From the NCBI GenBank assembly GCA_001302725.1, contig LIZU01000028.1:1-9439 (forward strand): DNA of 9,439 bases, in the 5' to 3' direction. Source of the DNA: a candidate division Zixibacteria bacterium DG_27 (lineage in GTDB: Bacteria > Zixibacteria > MSB-5A5 > DG-27). The number at the start of each line of letters is the position of its first letter. Positions within the stretch are counted from its first letter, which is position 1. Below, one piece after another: positions 5,542 through 9,439 of this stretch. A program made the translations under genes and the position numbers. The notes under the pieces are model-generated. The model worked only from the letters and a program-made list of their open reading frames with translations, did not search any database and was not told the origin of the DNA.

Positions 5542-7007
5542 GCAGATCCGGTTTTCCGAAGGGAGCGCTCTTGTTGCTTTTTCTGCTCCTCTTTCTTTAC
5601 GGTTGCGCTTCGAAGCTTGCCACTTGCGAAAAAGGGGAGGCGATCTCTCAGATCAGGGGAAGCGGCCAAACCTCCCCGCCGATACCTCCGGAATTGGGCT
5701 TGGACCCCTTATCGGAAATCGTAGCTTTAGAGGAGAAGCTTTTCTCCTTATCAGCGGAAGCATCGGCTCTGGAGGACATAATATATCCACTGGCTAAAGA
5801 TGCTGAGGTTAACGTCATATGGGATAAAGAGGTCAACCGCAGAACTCTGGTCAGTGTGAGCTTTGAAGACTTAACATTCGAGGAGGCCTTAGAGGCGGTG
5901 TTTGCACCCACCGACTACCTCTACTCCATCAATAGCCCCACCCTTTGGGTGAAACTTATCGATACCCGCATCTTTGAGCTGGGGTATGTTCCCAACAAGA
6001 TCAGCTCTTCGATTCAGATAGGGGGTGACGTCCTGGGAGCGATTCAGGAGGCCGGAGGCATCAGCGGAAACGTCCAAATCACCTCCGCCACCGACCAGGA
6101 CGCGGTCGACCTTTGGAAGCAGGTAGAGGAGGGGATCAAGAACATAATCTCTGTCGACGGAAGTTATTTTATAAACAAGCTCGCCAACATGGTAACGGTG
6201 ACGGATCGTAAGAAGAACCTGAAAATGGCCGCCGACTTCATACAGAGGTTGAAGAGCACTCTGGGAAGGCAGGTGTTAATCGAGGCCGAGGTGGTGGAGG
6301 TCACCTTAGAGCAAACCCAATCTTACGGAATCGATTGGTCGGCGGTTCGTTCCTTTGTGATCGATCACGCCACCACGGAGGTGAGTGCAAGTCAGAGCCT
6401 GAGTCTGGTCGGCTCCGTTTTCGAGTTCACCGCCTCCAACGAAGATGCCTCCCTTGTTCTCCACGCCCTGGGACAATACGGAACCGTCAAAGTCCTCTCC
6501 AAGCCCAGGATTAACGTCATGAACGGCCAGACGGCGCTGATCAACGCCGGCCGGGTTTTGAACTACTGGGAGATAACCGGGCTTCCGGGTGGGGCGCAAA
6601 TAGGTGAGCCTGTTATCGTCCCGGAGCAGCAGACGGTGCTTTTGGGACTGATGATGGGAGTTACTCCATTTATAGCCTCAGATGGTCATGTGACCCTGCA
6701 CGTGGTTCCGATCGTAACCGACATCGGCACCTGGGCGGAATTTCAATTTCAGGAGCAGACCTTGAGGGCTCCCAATGTCGACATCCGCGAGGCCAGCACC
6801 ATAGTGGGAATAGAAAGTGGAGAGACGGTTGTAATCGGAGGCCTCATTACCTCCAAGCTGACCGAGACCGAACACAAAGTTCCCCTCTTGGGGGATCTGC
6901 CACTTTTGGGCCCCTTCTTCAAACGGAAGGAGACCATAGAACAGAGAGCAGAGCTGGTCATCCTCCTGACCCCCAGGGTGACTAGTTTGGACGAAACGGA
7001 GGACTGA
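5538..7007 (+). CDS. mshL: Outer-membrane secretin (MshL/PilQ/GspD family), lipoprotein
   Basis: A 489-residue pilus secretin, the outer-membrane channel for the fibre. The signal sequence ends in LYGC with Cys23 as lipid-attachment residue. An STN/N0-type domain spans roughly 77-140 (LAKDAEVNVIWDKEVN, then DLTFEEALEAVF). A second N-terminal domain ends near 245 with FIQRLKSTLGRQVLIEAEVVEV at its junction with the barrel region. The secretin core (about 250-482) carries family hallmarks: VKVLSKPRINVMNGQTALIN (317-336), VPLLGDLPLLGPFF (448-461) and ELVILLTPRV (472-481). It is short for a PilQ and lacks AMIN repeats; that and the gene order favour MshL, though GspD-like naming is possible. AGGGTGG (5525-5531) lies 6 nt before the ATG, which overlaps the previous stop as ATGA. 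The symbol is given on architecture and context. Confidence 0.92.
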   Translation: MSRSGFPKGALLLLFLLLFLYGCASKLATCEKGEAISQIRGSGQTSPPIPPELGLDPLSEIVALEEKLFSLSAEASALEDIIYPLAKDAEVNVIWDKEVNRRTLVSVSFEDLTFEEALEAVFAPTDYLYSINSPTLWVKLIDTRIFELGYVPNKISSSIQIGGDVLGAIQEAGGISGNVQITSATDQDAVDLWKQVEEGIKNIISVDGSYFINKLANMVTVTDRKKNLKMAADFIQRLKSTLGRQVLIEAEVVEVTLEQTQSYGIDWSAVRSFVIDHATTEVSASQSLSLVGSVFEFTASNEDASLVLHALGQYGTVKVLSKPRINVMNGQTALINAGRVLNYWEITGLPGGAQIGEPVIVPEQQTVLLGLMMGVTPFIASDGHVTLHVVPIVTDIGTWAEFQFQEQTLRAPNVDIREASTIVGIESGETVVIGGLITSKLTETEHKVPLLGDLPLLGPFFKRKETIEQRAELVILLTPRVTSLDETED

Positions 7008-7008
7008 G

Positions 7009-8010
7009 GTGAAGTTGGCGTACAAAAGAGAAGGAGAATCTGCCGTAGGCAGACCCGCCTCTTATCTGACGGGCATGCCCGGCTCTGGCAGGGAAGCCTT
7101 CCGGGAGTCTCTTGGCCCCAGGGGGGAGGTGCCGTCCCGCTCGCAACCTGGAGAGCATGCTTTAGTGCGGGTGGGTCTTCTGGAGGCATACAAGCAGTTC
7201 TTCGATTTCGAGCAGGCGCCCTTTTCGGTCTGTCCCAACCCGAAATTCTTCTATTCCTCCAGGTCGCACGCCGAAGGTTTGGACCATCTGCGATACGGCA
7301 TTTACGAGGGATTGGGCTTCACCATGATAACCGGCGAACCCGGCACCGGCAAAACCATGCTTTTGAGATATTTCATTGGGCAGGCCGGAGAGGATCTGAA
7401 GATAGTCCATATACAGGACCCGCGTATGTCTCCAAAAGAACTGCTGCGGGCTGTCCTGGAGAGCATAGAAGTACCAAGATCCCCTCAAGCGGATCTGACC
7501 GAAAGAGAATTGGCTGAAGAGCTTCAGGAGTTGCTTCTTTTGGCTCAACGTCAGACAAAGAAGGTCGTCGTTCTTTTGGATGAGGCTCAGGGGCTGAATT
7601 TCGAGGCGTTGGAGGGCTTGAGACTCATCTCCAATCTCGAGACCGACAGCGAGAAACTGATTCATATCGTCCTTTTTGGCCAAACGGAACTGGAGGAGAG
7701 GTTAAGGGAGAGGAGGCTGAGACAATTCGACCAGCGCATCCTGGTTAGGTGCCGTCTCCGCCCGCTGGAGTCGGAAGAGATTCGACCTCACATCGAACAT
7801 CAACTGCTGGTGGGAAGAGTTGATCCCGGCACGGAGTTCCCTTTGGAGTCCACGGCCAAGATCTATGAGATCTCCGCAGGATTACCCCGGATGGTCAACG
7901 TTCTCTGCGAGAGAGCGATGATGTCCGCCTTCCTCCAGGATACCAGAAAGATCAGGGTGCAACACGTCGTGGAGGGCTGGGAGAGTCTGAATCGGATAGG
8001 GATTTTGTAG
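7009..8010 (+). CDS. mshM: ExeA/GspA/MshM-type AAA ATPase
   Basis: A 333-residue cytoplasmic P-loop ATPase. The family entry motif FFDFEQAPFSVCPNPKFFY (64-82) is followed by HAEGLDHLRYGI (87-98), Walker A GEPGTGKT (109-116), Walker B VVVLLDEAQ (186-194), a sensor-1-like LFGQTEL (222-228), basic RLRERRLRQFDQRI (231-244), and the sensor-2 region AGLPRMVNVLCERAM (290-304). Known relatives (ExeA in type II secretion, MshM in MSHA pili) help the secretin assemble through peptidoglycan. Unlike Aeromonas ExeA, it has no membrane helix and no C-terminal peptidoglycan-binding domain. The GTG start at 7009 has GGAGG at 6998-7002 and lies 1 nt after the secretin stop; it adds about 57 residues before the family core. 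GTG 7165 (residue 53), with GGAGAG at 7150-7155, is an alternative start. Confidence 0.9.
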   Translation: MKLAYKREGESAVGRPASYLTGMPGSGREAFRESLGPRGEVPSRSQPGEHALVRVGLLEAYKQFFDFEQAPFSVCPNPKFFYSSRSHAEGLDHLRYGIYEGLGFTMITGEPGTGKTMLLRYFIGQAGEDLKIVHIQDPRMSPKELLRAVLESIEVPRSPQADLTERELAEELQELLLLAQRQTKKVVVLLDEAQGLNFEALEGLRLISNLETDSEKLIHIVLFGQTELEERLRERRLRQFDQRILVRCRLRPLESEEIRPHIEHQLLVGRVDPGTEFPLESTAKIYEISAGLPRMVNVLCERAMMSAFLQDTRKIRVQHVVEGWESLNRIGIL

Positions 8011-8059
8011 CGAAAGAGACTATAGGTGTCAAAGGACTATAGCGATTCAGCTGACGAGA

Positions 8060-9439
8060 GTGGGACTCATAACCAAAGCAATAGAGAAGCTGGAGAACTC
8101 CGAGGCGGTGCCGCCTCAAACGGAGACACCGCCATCCCCAAAAGAGAGGACTGCAGCGGCAGAAGAAGTCGTTCCGCCCACAGAAAAAAAAGCTCCATCT
8201 TCGCAAGAGGTAATGCCATCTCCGAAGGAGACCGACACCTCTCCAGAAGAGATGGCGGCCTCGCCAAAAGAGGCGGATTCATCTCCGGAAGAGGTAAGAT
8301 CATCTCCGAAGGAGACAGCTCCCTCCGCGGAGGCGAGGGCACCGTCGGCACAAGTGGCCACCTCATCTGCAGGAGCGGTAGCGGCATCTCCTGAGGGAGC
8401 GGCAGCGTCTTCAGAAGAGCCAGCGCTACCTGCCAGAGAGGCCGTCAGAGCCCCAAAAGGGGCAACTTCATCGCCCGAGGGGACAATTCCGTCCCCGAGG
8501 AAGGTGACGCCAGCTCATGACAAGGCAGTGTCATCTGCGGAGGGGACACCACCGGCTCCGGAAGAGAGATCGCCACCTCCGAGGCCGAAAAGGAGGGTGG
8601 CAGTTCTGGCGGGCGGCTGTCTGGTAATTGCAGCTCTTTTAGGTGCTGGCTATGTTTTCTTTATCAAATCCGAGCCGGAAGTCCCTCCCCGGCGAACGCA
8701 GCAGTCTCTAAGTGCCAAAAGGAAGGCCATGAAGCCCACTACAACCGATTCGGAGCAGAGACCCAGTGCTGAGGCGAAAAAGGTCACCGCGAAGGTCGCT
8801 GGAGAGGAGATCAAGACCCCAGTTGCTGGTGGAGTTACGCCCCAAACCGCCAGCGCAGAACCCCGGGCTGCGGAAGGGCTGTTGAGAGCGCAGGGCCTGT
8901 CTGCCGACCCCGGTGGCTATGCCGTTCAGGTGTGGGCCTCCTCGGACAAAGAGGTTGCCCAAGATATCGCCTCCCAGATGATTTCCCGTGGATATAAGGC
9001 CTATACCCAGAAAACTGAAGTCCCCGGCGTGGGTTGGGTCTATCGAGTGCGGATCGGTGCTTTTGATTCCTACCGCAAGGCCCTGGCAGCGAAGAAGGAG
9101 ATTGCCAGTAGATACGCCATGGAGAGCTGGATTGACAACTACTTTCCCGGGGCGGAGAGCAGGCCTGTGGCTTCGAAAAAAAGCGTAAAAGAGGCCCTCG
9201 TTTCTGAAAGGCCTGCCGTAAAAGCAGGATTGGCTGACAGCTCCAAGGCAGACAGAGAGGTGCCCGGGGATGAAGCTTCAACTGTCGTCTCCGAGAGGCA
9301 AACCTCCGCAAGCCAGACACAGCCCGGGACACCAGAATCGGAGATCGAAGTGCCCCCCGAGCCTATCCCTTTTTCAGACCCTGGAGGGGAGAGAAGAATC
9401 CCGACTGAGGCTGGCCCTTCTGAGCCCCAAGAGGCAACT
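8060..9439 (+). CDS. GspB/MshN-like membrane protein with heptad-repeat linker and SPOR domain (3' end missing)
   Basis: An open frame of 460 codons to the right edge. GTG 8060 gives MGLITKAIEKLENSE, the short N-terminal motif shared by ExeB/GspB- and MshN-type partners of ExeA-like ATPases; the Shine-Dalgarno is weak. Residues 19-179 are 23 Pro/Ser/Ala/Glu-rich heptads, the last of them basic (PPRPKRR). One membrane helix (about 180-202) follows, so the repeats should be cytoplasmic. After a disordered linker comes a SPOR domain (about 285-362): GGYAVQVWASS, an RGYKAYTQK strand, then VYRVRIGAFDSYRKALAAKK. SPOR domains bind denuded glycan strands of peptidoglycan. The tail to residue 460 is low-complexity and periplasmic. 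The gene starts 49 nt after the ATPase stop. The first in-frame ATG (8213) would delete the N-terminal motif. The MshN-like role is inferred from motif and position. Confidence 0.85.
   Translation, partial: MGLITKAIEKLENSEAVPPQTETPPSPKERTAAAEEVVPPTEKKAPSSQEVMPSPKETDTSPEEMAASPKEADSSPEEVRSSPKETAPSAEARAPSAQVATSSAGAVAASPEGAAASSEEPALPAREAVRAPKGATSSPEGTIPSPRKVTPAHDKAVSSAEGTPPAPEERSPPPRPKRRVAVLAGGCLVIAALLGAGYVFFIKSEPEVPPRRTQQSLSAKRKAMKPTTTDSEQRPSAEAKKVTAKVAGEEIKTPVAGGVTPQTASAEPRAAEGLLRAQGLSADPGGYAVQVWASSDKEVAQDIASQMISRGYKAYTQKTEVPGVGWVYRVRIGAFDSYRKALAAKKEIASRYAMESWIDNYFPGAESRPVASKKSVKEALVSERPAVKAGLADSSKADREVPGDEASTVVSERQTSASQTQPGTPESEIEVPPEPIPFSDPGGERRIPTEAGPSEPQEAT
8114..8596 (+). repeat. 23 in-frame tandem 21-bp (heptad) repeats
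   Basis: The stretch is exactly 23 units of 21 bp, encoding heptads with consensus [S/A/P]-[P/A]-[K/E]-[E/G]-x-x-[P/S/A]. Best-conserved units lie at 8219-8323, such as SPKETDT, SPEEMAA, SPKEADS and SPEEVRS, often starting TCTCCG or TCTCCA. Units at both ends are more diverged. No unit is shortened or lengthened, and the array stops right at the membrane helix. The 3n period also keeps other frames and the opposite strand open, producing false reading frames. Confidence 0.85.

Noticed and set aside
8018..8042. Direct repeat GACTATAG (8018-8025 and 8035-8042) before the GspB/MshN-like gene
   Set aside because: An 8-bp repeat at short distance is expected several times by chance in a window of this size, and nothing else marks it as an operator or insertion scar.
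8026..8394. 122-codon plus-strand frame and two minus-strand frames across the heptad repeat
   Set aside because: A tandem repeat with a period of 21 bp keeps several frames open. Only the frame starting at 8060 continues into a membrane helix and a SPOR domain and stays open to the window end.

Overview
The window comes from a diderm (Gram-negative-type) bacterium. It encodes a PorV/PorQ-type outer-membrane protein, a lipoprotein secretin and a full inner-membrane alignment complex of a type IV pilus. A textbook flagellar sigma-28 promoter suggests that the host is flagellated. Arg codons AGA and AGG are frequent and Lys/Glu content is high. I cannot name the phylum; an uncultured diderm lineage outside the well-studied Proteobacteria seems most likely.

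Layout. Bases 1-434 (minus strand) hold the start of a PorV/PorQ-family gene that runs off the left edge. Bases 435-827 are non-coding except for a good housekeeping promoter (742-771) that drives tRNA-Lys(UUU) at 828-900, closed by a Rho-independent terminator (915-950). After about 270 nt with no recognisable gene, a 16/16 match to the FliA/sigma-28 consensus (TAAAGTTT-N11-GCCGATAA, 1220-1246) precedes a leader of about 220 nt. A plus-strand operon then runs to the right edge: two prepilins, a fused PilM-PilN protein, PilO-like, PilP-like, a secretin, an ExeA/GspA/MshM-type AAA ATPase, and a truncated GspB/MshN-type membrane protein with a SPOR domain.

How it works together. The order PilMN-O-P-secretin-ExeA-GspB-like matches mshI-J-K-L-M-N of the MSHA pilus, but the pilin genes sit in front. 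The PilM-PilN fusion, PilO and PilP should form the inner-membrane and periplasmic ring that links the motor to the secretin. The ATPase and its membrane partner probably help the secretin pass or assemble through peptidoglycan. The extension ATPase, platform protein and prepilin peptidase are not in the window.

Most notable points. (1) The pilus operon appears wired into the flagellar sigma-28 regulon, with a CsrA-like site over the first prepilin start codon. (2) The GspB/MshN-like protein carries exactly 23 uninterrupted heptads (161 residues, 483 bp) between its N-terminal motif and its membrane helix. (3) Peptidoglycan binding seems to have moved from the ATPase to a SPOR domain on its partner. 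(4) Three consecutive hairpins separate the first prepilin from the rest of the operon.
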